Shown: in pieces, positions 6,141 through 13,401 of the stretch
How the letters are laid out: every line of letters starts with the position of its first letter
How positions within the stretch are numbered: the first letter of the stretch is position 1
Source of the DNA: an uncultured Clostridia bacterium
GTDB taxonomy: Bacteria; Bacillota; Clostridia; Christensenellales; UBA1242
Direction: 5' to 3'
Length of the DNA: 13,401 nucleotides
Assembly (NCBI GenBank): GCA_937874195.1
Contig: CALNBM010000102.1
Span: 1-13,401, forward strand
Position numbers and translations under genes: made by a program
Notes under the pieces: model-generated
What the model was told of the DNA's origin: nothing
Databases searched by the model: none
The model's input: the letters and a program-made list of their open reading frames with translations, nothing else

Positions 6141-7430
6141 TTGAAAAGAGTTTTAATCAATGATTTAGTTTATGAAAAAGAGTGTAAGATTGCCGGATTT
6201 GTTGATAGAATTAGAGATTCTAAAAACATGATTTTTGTGATATTAAAAGATATTAGCGGAAGTGTGCAAGTTACTATTGATAAAAAATCTAACGAGAAAG
6301 TTGCGAAGCAAATAAGCACAGTTATAGCACAGTCGGTGGTTAGTTTTATTGGAAAGTGCGTGGCAAGCGAGTATGTAAAATTTGGTGGCAGAGAGTTTAT
6401 ACCAAGCACAGTGAAAGTGGAAAGCGTGGCAGAAGCCCTTCCTATCATGGATGACGCTAGTATTGACCAAAAACTAAATTATCGTTGGCTAGACCTTAGA
6501 AGTGAACGAAACACTATAATTTTAAAAACGCAAAGTGTTTTTGTGGAAACAATTAGAGCATTTTTACTAAAAGAAAAATTTTTGGAAATCCATTCGCCAA
6601 AACTTATTGCGACTGCTAGTGAAAGTGGCTCCGATGTTTTTGAGGTTAAATATTTCGATGGAAAAGCATATCTTGCTCAAAGTCCACAGTTCTACAAACA
6701 AATGGCAATGGCAAGCGGACTGGAAAAAATTTTTGAATGTGGCCCGGTTTTTAGAGCGGAACAGTCTTTCACTAATCGCCATGCGACTGAATTTACTAGT
6801 TTTGATATTGAATTTAGTTATATTGAAAGTTATGAAGAAGTTATGAGCATGCAAGAAGATATGTTGATTGCAGGAATAACTGCTGTTAAAGAAAGATTGG
6901 GTGAAGATATAAAGCGCGTGCTGGATGTGGATGTGGTTATACCAACAAAACCGTTTCCAAAAATAAAACTCTTTGATTTATATAGCGAACTGGAAAAAAT
7001 GTATGGTTACAAAGTTGACGATAGCGAAAAAGGTGACACCACAACAGAATGTGAGAAACTATGCAAGACTTATTCCATAGAAAAATATGGGCATGAATTT
7101 TTATTTATAACAGACTTTGCAAAAGAAAAACGAGCATTTTATCACATGCGTAAAGATGGTGTTCCACAAGGCTATGACTTAATTTGGAAGGGTGTGGAAA
7201 TAACAACAGGCGCTATGCGTGAACATAGATACGATTTTTTAAAAAAACAAGCCAAGGAAAAAGGGCTTGATAAAGATGTTGAGTTTTATTTAGAGTTCTT
7301 TAAATATGGTTGCCCCCCACATGGCGGTTTTGGAATGGGTGTGGACAGAGTTATGATGGTTCTATTAAATATCTTTTCCGTTAAAGAAATTATGTATATA
7401 TTTAGAGGTCCTAACAGGCTAGCACCTTAA
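6141..7430 (+). CDS. aspS: Archaeal-type aspartyl-tRNA synthetase, probably non-discriminating (aspartate--tRNA(Asn/Asp) ligase)
   Basis: This class IIb synthetase attaches aspartate to tRNA. The 429-residue length, without the large GAD insertion of the usual bacterial AspRS (about 590 residues), marks it as archaeal type. An OB-fold anticodon-binding domain (about 1-100, AGFVDRIRD at 18-26) precedes the catalytic core, with motif 2 FRAE (204-207) and the following SFTNRHATEFTS, and motif 3 GFGMGVDRV (396-404). Bacterial enzymes of this form often charge both tRNA(Asp) and tRNA(Asn), the latter being amidated by GatCAB. At the position equivalent to Trp26 of the Thermococcus enzyme, which limits tRNA choice, this protein has Asp22. 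The start is TTG at 6141 with AGGAG (6128-6132); a TTG further upstream (6093) lies inside the promoter. Whether a second, bacterial-type AspRS exists elsewhere cannot be seen. Confidence 0.9.
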   Translation: MKRVLINDLVYEKECKIAGFVDRIRDSKNMIFVILKDISGSVQVTIDKKSNEKVAKQISTVIAQSVVSFIGKCVASEYVKFGGREFIPSTVKVESVAEALPIMDDASIDQKLNYRWLDLRSERNTIILKTQSVFVETIRAFLLKEKFLEIHSPKLIATASESGSDVFEVKYFDGKAYLAQSPQFYKQMAMASGLEKIFECGPVFRAEQSFTNRHATEFTSFDIEFSYIESYEEVMSMQEDMLIAGITAVKERLGEDIKRVLDVDVVIPTKPFPKIKLFDLYSELEKMYGYKVDDSEKGDTTTECEKLCKTYSIEKYGHEFLFITDFAKEKRAFYHMRKDGVPQGYDLIWKGVEITTGAMREHRYDFLKKQAKEKGLDKDVEFYLEFFKYGCPPHGGFGMGVDRVMMVLLNIFSVKEIMYIFRGPNRLAP

Positions 7431-7679
7431 ATTCTGATTAAGTTTTTAAACATGGTTGCTATTTTAATGGATATTAAATTAAAATTATAAAATCTTATTA
7501 TTATACTTGCAAAGTATTTTATTTTATACAAATTATTATAGTATTAAAGAATTAATGAAATCCAAAACTCATTACAAGCAATTTTTAACTTAACGGTAAA
7601 ACGCTGACAAAATTAATTTATAATAACAAATTAGGTTAATTTATATTAAAAATTAGTTTTAAAAACTATGTATAGATTG

Positions 7680-7685
7680 TATAAT
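7680..7685 (+). promoter_or_regulatory. Possible -10 box for the bPH-domain gene
   Basis: A perfect TATAAT lies 25 bp before the ATG, but the -35 region at the right distance (TTTTAA, 7657-7662) is poor. The remaining 7431-7656 is AT-rich, with no gene, clear terminator or structured RNA that I can see. Confidence 0.35.
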
Positions 7686-7709
7686 AAAATAAAAAAGGAA
7701 TAAAAAAAT

Positions 7710-8297
7710 ATGGAAAACCAATTTGAAAAAATACTAGATAAAGACGAAAAGATTATTAAAGTTTTTAAACCAATTAAATCAAAACTTTATTTTGCAACTT
7801 TGGTTAATGTGTTTCTTTTTAGTTTGTTTATCGCAATTCCAGTTGCAATAGTTCTGCTTGTTGAGTTTTCTTTCAATCCCACTAGCCCACTTCCAGAATA
7901 TTTGCAAATTATAATATTTATTGCAGTGGGAATTATTTTATATTTTATTGCTATTGCAATTCTTTATTTTTTAACATGGATATTTGCCAAAGCTTATTAC
8001 AATAATTTAATTTTTGCTTATTCTAACAAGCGAATTATTATACGTACAGGTATTCTGGGCATTGATTACAAAAGTTTGGATATGAAAATGATAGGCGCAA
8101 TTAATGTTTATGTAAGTCCGATTGATAAAATTCATAAAAAGAATACAGGCACTATTACCTTTGGTTCCACTGCCAGCCCAATTTCGCCCGAAAAAGGACT
8201 CGCGCCTTACAGGTTTTCGCATGTGCATGACCCGTATAATCTATACAGAGAAGTGAAAAGTGTAATAGACGAATATAAAGAAAAAAATTTGAAATAA
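7710..8297 (+). CDS. Bacterial PH-domain (bPH, DUF304-like) membrane protein
   Basis: The 195-residue protein has two transmembrane segments (about 27-51 and 66-92) and a C-terminal bacterial pleckstrin-homology domain (about 98-187). The domain shows the usual pattern: YNNLIFAYSNKRIIIRTGILG, in which the strand after the membrane contains the (S/T)NKR turn, then DYKSLDMKMIGAINVYVSPIDK, and GTITFGSTASP, the typical late strand. The PH domain should face the cytoplasm just under the membrane. Such proteins are common in Bacillota and their role is mostly unknown; some relatives are linked to envelope stress or scaffolding. AGGA (7696-7699) lies 10 nt before the ATG. It stands alone between aspS and a convergent gene, so context gives no further hint. 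Confidence 0.82.
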   Translation: MENQFEKILDKDEKIIKVFKPIKSKLYFATLVNVFLFSLFIAIPVAIVLLVEFSFNPTSPLPEYLQIIIFIAVGIILYFIAIAILYFLTWIFAKAYYNNLIFAYSNKRIIIRTGILGIDYKSLDMKMIGAINVYVSPIDKIHKKNTGTITFGSTASPISPEKGLAPYRFSHVHDPYNLYREVKSVIDEYKEKNLK

Positions 8298-8414
8298 TTT
8301 TTTATTAAAGAAAACTTATAAAATTTATTTGATATTAAAAAGTCAAAAAACCTCTTATTTTAGTGAACTCTGTTTAGTAGACAGTAATAAAAAACACCTA
8401 TTTAACGAGAATAT

Positions 8415-8451
8415 ATCTCTAGTGTAAGTTAGCCTGCACCAGAGATTTTTT
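8415..8451 (+). terminator. Hairpin with T-run, probable terminator of the bPH gene
   Basis: ATCTCT-A-GTG (8415-8424) pairs with CAC-C-AGAGAT (8437-8446), with one A-C mismatch and a 12-nt loop, and is followed by T6 (8446-8451). It lies 118 bp after the bPH stop. A short competing hairpin (GAGA 8407-8410 with TCTC 8416-8419) overlaps its left arm. It could instead end an unrecognised small RNA in the 8298-8450 stretch. Confidence 0.6.
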
Positions 8452-8557
8452 GTTGCCGTATTTCAATGCGGTTGCTTTATGATTTAATTGTATACGCGCG
8501 CTTAAAAGATGTAAAAGTAGAGTGCAAATTACTTTGTGTAAAAAAGGTATTCACCAA

Positions 8558-8588
8558 CAAATAAAAGCAGTGCGTTTTTTCGCACTGC
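8558..8588 (-). terminator. Rho-independent terminator of the nucleotidyltransferase gene
   Basis: An 8-bp perfect GC-rich stem (GCAGTGCG, 8567-8574, with CGCACTGC, 8581-8588) has a 6-nt loop. On the minus strand it is followed by TTTTATTT, 8 nt after the stop of the 8597-9496 gene. Confidence 0.88.
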
Positions 8589-8596
8589 ACATAATT

Positions 8597-9496
8597 TTAT
8601 TTTCTACCCCATAAATTTAAAGGATATTCGCCATTTTGAGATAGCAATCTCAAAGCATTCACAACTTTTTCTTTATCTTCTTTATAAGTTACGCCATACC
8701 AAACTGCAGAAGTGTCTAACACTTGCACAATTTGTCCCTTAGCAATTTCGCCGTCTACTATTGTGGGAATTAAGAATTCACTTTTAAGCGGATTGGTGGT
8801 TAGGGTTGCGTTTAAGAAGTTTTTAAATTCACTTTCAAGAACATCAAATAATTTTGGTGTAAAGCCAAACATATTCATGGAAACAATTGAGTTTTTATCA
8901 ATTTCTTTTGTTTCATCGCTACCTAGTGGTGTGGCAAATATTTTACCATTTTCACGCACCACATTAGATTCCACAATCCTGTTAAGCATACTATTTTTCA
9001 CAGCACATACACCGCGCTTTGTTGCGCCAACATCTGCCAGTGTGTTATCTACTTTATATCCAACAACCGCATAGTTGTTGTCCGAATTAGTTTTTAAAAA
9101 CTCTGCCAGCACTTTAAATGCATCTCTACCATAAAAATCATCTGCGTTTATAATAGCAAAATTGTTTTTTACAATATTTTTGCAACATAGAATCGCATGC
9201 CCAGTTCCCCATGGTTTTACTCGTTCCTCTGGCATTTTATAACCCTTAGGCAACATGTTAAGTTCTTGAAAAACATATTCTACTTTTATTTTTTTCTCAA
9301 TGCGCTTTCCCACTGTTTCTCTAAAAATATCATAAATTTCTTTTTTGATAATAAAAACCACTCTGTCAAAACCATATCTAATTGCGTCATAAATTGAATA
9401 ATCTATGATAAATTCGCCGTTATCGTTTATGGGCTCAATTTGTTTTAGTCCGCCAAATCTACTGCCCATTCCCGCAGCCATAATAACTAAATCCAT
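8597..9496 (-). CDS. Sugar-1-phosphate-type nucleotidyltransferase (NTP_transferase family)
   Basis: The 299-residue protein has a GT-A-like nucleotidyltransferase fold. Landmarks are the nucleotide-binding loop AAGMGSRFGGLKQ (7-19), PWGTGHA (95-101), the metal-binding NADDFYG (117-123) and MNMFGF (207-212). These enzymes transfer a nucleotidyl group to a sugar phosphate or similar acceptor, giving an activated precursor for polysaccharide or envelope synthesis. The subfamily is common in Clostridia and Bacteroidetes and is usually annotated only as nucleotidyltransferase; it is not a plain GalU or RmlA, and neither the nucleotide nor the acceptor can be assigned. Related genes can sit beside a choline/aminoglycoside-type kinase, but none is present here. 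The ATG at 9496 has GGGAG (9504-9508) 7 nt upstream on the minus strand. It is monocistronic, with its own promoter and terminator. Confidence 0.88.
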   Translation of the reverse strand: MDLVIMAAGMGSRFGGLKQIEPINDNGEFIIDYSIYDAIRYGFDRVVFIIKKEIYDIFRETVGKRIEKKIKVEYVFQELNMLPKGYKMPEERVKPWGTGHAILCCKNIVKNNFAIINADDFYGRDAFKVLAEFLKTNSDNNYAVVGYKVDNTLADVGATKRGVCAVKNSMLNRIVESNVVRENGKIFATPLGSDETKEIDKNSIVSMNMFGFTPKLFDVLESEFKNFLNATLTTNPLKSEFLIPTIVDGEIAKGQIVQVLDTSAVWYGVTYKEDKEKVVNALRLLSQNGEYPLNLWGRK

Positions 9497-9530
9497 TTCA
9501 TTACTCCCTTAATTTTTTAGTTGTTTATTA

Positions 9531-9559
9531 ATTATATAATAATTTCCTTTAATAACCAA
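9531..9559 (-). promoter_or_regulatory. Promoter of the nucleotidyltransferase gene
   Basis: On the minus strand TTGGTT (9554-9559), a 17-bp spacer and a perfect TATAAT (9531-9536), 34 bp before the ATG. Confidence 0.6.
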
Positions 9560-9562
9560 ATT

Positions 9563-9589
9563 AAAAATGAGTTTGTGAAAATACCACTC
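9563..9589 (-). terminator. Weak hairpin that may end the PFOR transcript
   Basis: GAGT/ACTC (9586-9589 with 9569-9572) is a short 4-bp stem with a 13-nt loop, followed on the minus strand by TTTTT (9567 to 9563). It is the only candidate terminator between the PFOR stop and the next promoter, and read-through into the next gene is possible. Confidence 0.25.
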
Positions 9590-9636
9590 TTCCTATGATT
9601 ATTTTAAAAGATTTTATGGACTTAGGGATAGTAATT

Positions 9637-12600
9637 TTATTGTTGAGACAACTTTAAATACTCCTGATATTTTGCTTTGGCAGCATCTGCCGCCTCTTTA
9701 AATAACTTTTTAGCAATTTCCGGTTTGGAAGCAAGTAATGTTTTATATCTGCTTTCACTTAAAATAAAGTCGTTATAGGATAAAGTTGGCTCTTTGCTAT
9801 CTAGCACAAATGGATTTTTGCCATCAATAGCAAGTAAAGGATTATATCTCCACAAATGCCAATAGCCACTTTCAACTGCGTTTTTCATTGCAAGTTGAGT
9901 CTTACTCATGTTAATGCCGTGGTTTATACAAGGAGCATAAGCAATAATTAAAGAAACACCGTTATAACTTTCTGCTTCACGAACTGCTGTTAAAAATTGA
10001 TTCATGTTTGCGCCCATTGCAACTTTTGCAACATAAACATTTTTATAAGTTGTTGCAATTAAACCCAAGTCTTTTTTATGTGTTTGCTTTCCGTCCGTAG
10101 CAAATTTAGCAACAGCGCCCATTTGAGTTGCCTTACTCATTTGTCCGCCGGTATTGCTGTAAACTTCTGTGTCTAAAACTAAAATATTCACATTTTCACC
10201 ACTTGCAAGCACATGGTCCAGTCCGCCATATCCAATATCATACGCCCATCCATCACCGCCTATTATCCACATAGAGTTTTTAGCAAAATGGTTTTTAAGA
10301 GTGTCGATATTGTCAATAATTTCTGCGTTGTCCTTTGTTTTTAATGGTAGCATAATTTCAACAATCTCTTCTCCGCATTTTCTTGCTTCAAGCGTGCTAT
10401 TTTGAACTTCAAAAAACTCATTGATTTTAGAATTTAATTTGCTGTTTAAATTTAATTTTTTCAACTTTTCTAGATTATCCAGTAACACTTCACGATTTAG
10501 ATTTAATGCAAGATTTATGCCCATTCCAAATTCTGCGTTGTCTTCGAATAAACTGTTTGCCCAGGCAACACCGTTTCCGAGTTCGTCTTTGGAAAATGGG
10601 CAAGTTGGTGCGCTTCCGCCATATATACTAGAGCATCCGGTTGCATTTGCGACAACCATTTTATTACCAAATAATTGCGAAATAACTTTTATATAAGGTG
10701 TTTCACCACAACCTGCGCATGCGCCACTAAATTCAAAATATGGTTTGTTGAATTGGCTACCTTTAACTGTGTTTGGTTTAAACACTTTTGATTTTTGAGT
10801 TTTTATATTTTCTAAATAATTAAAGTTCTTTTCTTCGGTTGGTTTAACCTCGCTTGCAGGTTTCATTACAAGCGCTTTATCCTTAGCAGGGCATACACTC
10901 AAGCATACTCCGCATCCAGTACAATCAAGAGGGCTTACTTGAATGGTATAGTTTAAATCTTTTTCTGCTATTGCATCTAGTGTTTGTAAGTTTTCGGGAC
11001 TATCCACCATATCTTCTTTTTTAACAAGATATGGACGAATACTAGCATGCGGACAGACAAATGAACACAAATTGCATTGAATACATCTTTCACTAACCCA
11101 GCAAGGCAGGTCTGTTGCAACTCCTCGTTTTTCAAAAACGGTAGTATTGGTGGGAACAATCCCCCTCGGATTAAAACTGCTAACCGGTAATTTGTCACCG
11201 TCTAAGCGTTGAATTGGTTTTATAAAGTTTTTAAAGTAATCGCTTGATTGCTTTTCGCTCATAGCTTCATCTAAATTAAGCGTTTTCCAAGTGTCGGGAT
11301 AATCTATCTTTTTGATATGTGCTTCGGCGCTATCAATCGCCTTATAGTTTTTATCTAGCACTTGTTCACCAAACTTGCCATAGTTTATCTTAGCGTAAAC
11401 CTTCATTTCTGCTTTTGCTATTTCATATGGAACGATATTAATCAACTTAAAAAATGCTGATTGCATAACAAGATTTATTTTATTGCCTAGTCCAAGTTCA
11501 TCGGCGAGAGAGTAAGCGTCTATAATATAAAGCTTAATATTTTTTGAAGCTAACTCTTGCTTTAATTGGTTAGGTAGCATCACTTCAAGTTCTTCCTTTG
11601 ACCACTCGGTATTTAAAAGGAAAGTCGCATTGTTTTTAACATTTTTAAGTAGATTAAATTTGGTTACATAAGTTTGATTGTGACAACTAACAAAATCAAT
11701 ATTATCAAGAAGATAACTTTCAGATATTTTATTTTTACCAAATCTTAGGTTGCTAATTGTTGCGTTTCCGCTTTTTTTGCTGTCATATTCAAAGTACGCT
11801 TGACCGTTTAGGTTTGTGTTGTTGCCGATAATTTTTATACTACTTTTATTTGCAGAAACTGTACCGTCTCCACCGTAACCATAAAACTTACATTCAGTTA
11901 CCGTTTTATCACTAGGATAAATATTTCTTTTTATTTTTAAAGAAGTGTGGGTTACATCATCGTTTATGCCGACCGTAAAATTATTTTTGGGTTTATTACT
12001 TTCCAAATTTTCAAAAACTGCGTTTAAGTGAGACGGAGTGAATTCTTTACTTCCCAGTCCATATCTTCCACCCACCACTATAATATTTTTGTACTCGCTA
12101 TTAAACAGTGCGGAAACCACATCTTTGTACAGTGGTTCGCCGTCGCTTCCACTTTCCTTAGTTCTATCCAACACTGCAATTTTTTTAACAGATTTAGGTA
12201 GTGCATTTAAAAGGGCAGTGGCGCTAAAAGGTCTATATAATCTAACTTTTATAACGCCTACTTTTGCATTATGCTCTCGGTTTAAATAATCAACGGTAAG
12301 TTCACTAATTTCACTGCCACTTCCCATTATAACCACAACTCGTTCTGCGTTTTTATCGCCAAAATAATCAAAAAGGTGATATTGTCTGCCAGTAATTTTA
12401 GCCACTTCATCCATTGTTTGTTGAACTATTGCGGGCGTGTTATTATAATAAGTGTTGCACGCTTCTCTGTTTTGAAAATAAATATCAGGATTTTGAGCCG
12501 TTCCTTGTTGATGAGGTCTGTTTGATTGCAACGCTCTATTTTTAAACGCGTTTATTTTATCGAAAGGAACAATAGATTTAACTTTTTCAATATCAATATT

Positions 12601-13146
12601 TTCTATTGTATTAATTTCATGACTGGTTCTAAAACCATCAAAAAAATGAACAAAAGGAACAGAGGCTTTTAGCGTAGACAAATGTGCAACAAGTGCCATA
12701 TCCATAGTTTCTTGAACGCTTGCACTTGCAAGCATTGCCCAGCCAGTTTGTCTAACACTCATAACATCGGAGTGGTCACCGAATATACTAAGTGCGTGGG
12801 TTGCCAATGTTCTTGCACTTACGTGAATAACATTTGGTAATAATTCGCCCGCAATTTTATACATATTGGGAATCATTAACAACAGACCCTGGCTTGCGGT
12901 AAAAGTTGTGGTTAAGGCTCCGCCGGCTAACGCTCCGTGCATTGTGCCGGCCGCACCGCCTTCGCTTTGCATTTCAATAACATTAACGGTGTTGCCAAAA
13001 ATGTTTTTTATTCCTTTACTTGCATACTCATCTGCCAGCTCGCTCATGTTGCTGGAAGGTGTAATCGGGTAAATTGCCGCTACTTCACTTAAAGCATATG
13101 CCATTTTGGTTGCTGCGGTATTTCCGTCTATTGTAATTTTTTTCAA
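9637..13146 (-). CDS. nifJ: Pyruvate:ferredoxin (flavodoxin) oxidoreductase, single chain
   Basis: This enzyme converts pyruvate and CoA to acetyl-CoA and CO2 while reducing ferredoxin, the central oxidative step of anaerobic sugar fermentation, in the cytoplasm. At 1169 residues it has the standard length of the homodimeric enzyme with all domains fused. The N-terminal pyruvate-binding domain has YPITPSS (26-32) and EMQSEGGAAG (58-67). Domain II follows at about 255-395 and a gamma-like domain at about 410-640. The ferredoxin domain holds two 4Fe-4S sites (Cys688/691/694/698 and Cys742/745/748/752). The thiamine diphosphate domain (about 800-1110) has GGDGWAYDIGYGG and YSNTGGQ. The proximal cluster cysteines are Cys810, Cys813, Cys838 and Cys1073. 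All ligands are present, so it should be active. The start is TTG at 13146, supported by GGGAG (13155-13159) 8 nt upstream and by the normal N-terminus MKKITIDGN. Confidence 0.97.
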   Translation of the reverse strand: MKKITIDGNTAATKMAYALSEVAAIYPITPSSNMSELADEYASKGIKNIFGNTVNVIEMQSEGGAAGTMHGALAGGALTTTFTASQGLLLMIPNMYKIAGELLPNVIHVSARTLATHALSIFGDHSDVMSVRQTGWAMLASASVQETMDMALVAHLSTLKASVPFVHFFDGFRTSHEINTIENIDIEKVKSIVPFDKINAFKNRALQSNRPHQQGTAQNPDIYFQNREACNTYYNNTPAIVQQTMDEVAKITGRQYHLFDYFGDKNAERVVVIMGSGSEISELTVDYLNREHNAKVGVIKVRLYRPFSATALLNALPKSVKKIAVLDRTKESGSDGEPLYKDVVSALFNSEYKNIIVVGGRYGLGSKEFTPSHLNAVFENLESNKPKNNFTVGINDDVTHTSLKIKRNIYPSDKTVTECKFYGYGGDGTVSANKSSIKIIGNNTNLNGQAYFEYDSKKSGNATISNLRFGKNKISESYLLDNIDFVSCHNQTYVTKFNLLKNVKNNATFLLNTEWSKEELEVMLPNQLKQELASKNIKLYIIDAYSLADELGLGNKINLVMQSAFFKLINIVPYEIAKAEMKVYAKINYGKFGEQVLDKNYKAIDSAEAHIKKIDYPDTWKTLNLDEAMSEKQSSDYFKNFIKPIQRLDGDKLPVSSFNPRGIVPTNTTVFEKRGVATDLPCWVSERCIQCNLCSFVCPHASIRPYLVKKEDMVDSPENLQTLDAIAEKDLNYTIQVSPLDCTGCGVCLSVCPAKDKALVMKPASEVKPTEEKNFNYLENIKTQKSKVFKPNTVKGSQFNKPYFEFSGACAGCGETPYIKVISQLFGNKMVVANATGCSSIYGGSAPTCPFSKDELGNGVAWANSLFEDNAEFGMGINLALNLNREVLLDNLEKLKKLNLNSKLNSKINEFFEVQNSTLEARKCGEEIVEIMLPLKTKDNAEIIDNIDTLKNHFAKNSMWIIGGDGWAYDIGYGGLDHVLASGENVNILVLDTEVYSNTGGQMSKATQMGAVAKFATDGKQTHKKDLGLIATTYKNVYVAKVAMGANMNQFLTAVREAESYNGVSLIIAYAPCINHGINMSKTQLAMKNAVESGYWHLWRYNPLLAIDGKNPFVLDSKEPTLSYNDFILSESRYKTLLASKPEIAKKLFKEAADAAKAKYQEYLKLSQQ

Positions 13147-13177
13147 AAGTTTATCTCCCTTTTGTTTTATCGCTTAT

Positions 13178-13207
13178 ATTATATAACTTTAACCAAATTT
13201 TAGTCAA
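13178..13207 (-). promoter_or_regulatory. Promoter of the PFOR gene
   Basis: On the minus strand TTGACT (13202-13207), an 18-bp spacer and a perfect TATAAT (13178-13183), about 32 bp before the TTG start. Confidence 0.65.
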
Positions 13208-13401
13208 ACTAATTAAGAAATCACACGTAAAATTACATTTTAATTTTCTTGGTAATTTTCAATTAATATTAGTAATGTTATATTTTTATTGTGACTAAGA
13301 ATTTATTGAAACATACAATTTTTCTAACATTAAAAAGTTAAATTAATTAAATGTGTGAGGTATGCTATATTTAATTATTATTTGACATTCTGTAGTGTAT
13401 T
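13208..13401 (+). other. AT-rich intergenic end region with a -35 box at the edge
   Basis: No gene or structured RNA is visible. A perfect TTGACA (13382-13387) near the right end would have its -10 box just beyond the window, suggesting a divergent plus-strand transcription unit there. Confidence 0.3.

Noticed and set aside
7465..7490. AT-only inverted repeat after aspS as a terminator
   Set aside because: The stem has no G-C pairs and no convincing T-run; not distinguishable from AT-rich background.
7604..7624. CTGACA followed by TATAAT as a promoter for the bPH gene
   Set aside because: The spacer is only 9 bp, far too short for a sigma-A promoter.
9197..9397. Plus-strand open frame opposite the minus-strand nucleotidyltransferase
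   Set aside because: Phe-rich composition typical of antisense to a Lys-rich gene; no domain and no start signal.
1..13401. CRISPR array, insertion sequence or phage-like attachment site
   Set aside because: No regularly spaced repeats, no transposase or integrase, and no partial tRNA duplicate near either tRNA gene were found by eye.

Overview
The window is AT-rich chromosomal DNA from what looks like a strictly anaerobic, low-G+C Bacillota (Clostridia-like) bacterium. The reasons are a single-chain pyruvate:ferredoxin oxidoreductase, A-rich leaders with AGGAG-type ribosome binding sites, sigma-A-type TTGACA/TATAAT promoters, frequent TTG starts (three genes), and typical Clostridial families (small Smr-like protein, bPH-domain membrane protein, secreted peptidase with an Ala/Val-rich segment). 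No insertion sequence, prophage, integrase or CRISPR array is visible. I cannot name a genus.

Layout. 52-237 (-): a tRNA-Leu(CAA) with its own promoter and terminator. 427-1263 (+): a nucleotidyltransferase resembling antibiotic adenylyltransferases. 1415-4159 (+): a cell-surface cluster of a membrane-anchored C39/papain-like cysteine peptidase, a lipoprotein made of two copies of one beta-rich domain and joined to the peptidase gene by an ATGA overlap, and, after a hairpin, a membrane-anchored trypsin/HtrA-like serine protease without a PDZ domain. 4161-4328 (-): a tRNA-Ile(GAT) with promoter, terminator and a mispaired acceptor stem. 4492-6048 (+): a tight housekeeping operon of an HlyIII/PAQR membrane protein, RsmD (16S rRNA m2G966 methyltransferase) and a small Smr-like protein. 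6084-7430 (+): an archaeal-type, probably tRNA(Asn)-tolerant aspartyl-tRNA synthetase with its own near-consensus promoter. 7710-8297 (+): a bacterial PH-domain membrane protein. 8298-8596: a convergent intergenic region with two hairpin terminators. 8597-9496 (-): a sugar-nucleotide-type nucleotidyltransferase. 9637-13146 (-): pyruvate:ferredoxin oxidoreductase. 13147-13401: its promoter and the -35 box of a further unit running off the right edge.

How the genes relate. Most of the window is core metabolism and translation (two tRNAs, RsmD, AspRS, PFOR). The part most likely to hold something undescribed is 1415-4159. There, a secreted peptidase with a long non-catalytic N-terminal region is translationally coupled to a duplicated-domain lipoprotein and followed by a second surface protease. 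This could be a peptidase/inhibitor (effector/immunity-like) pair or a surface-protein processing module. That reading is inference; the sequence directly shows only the domains, the coupling and the duplication.
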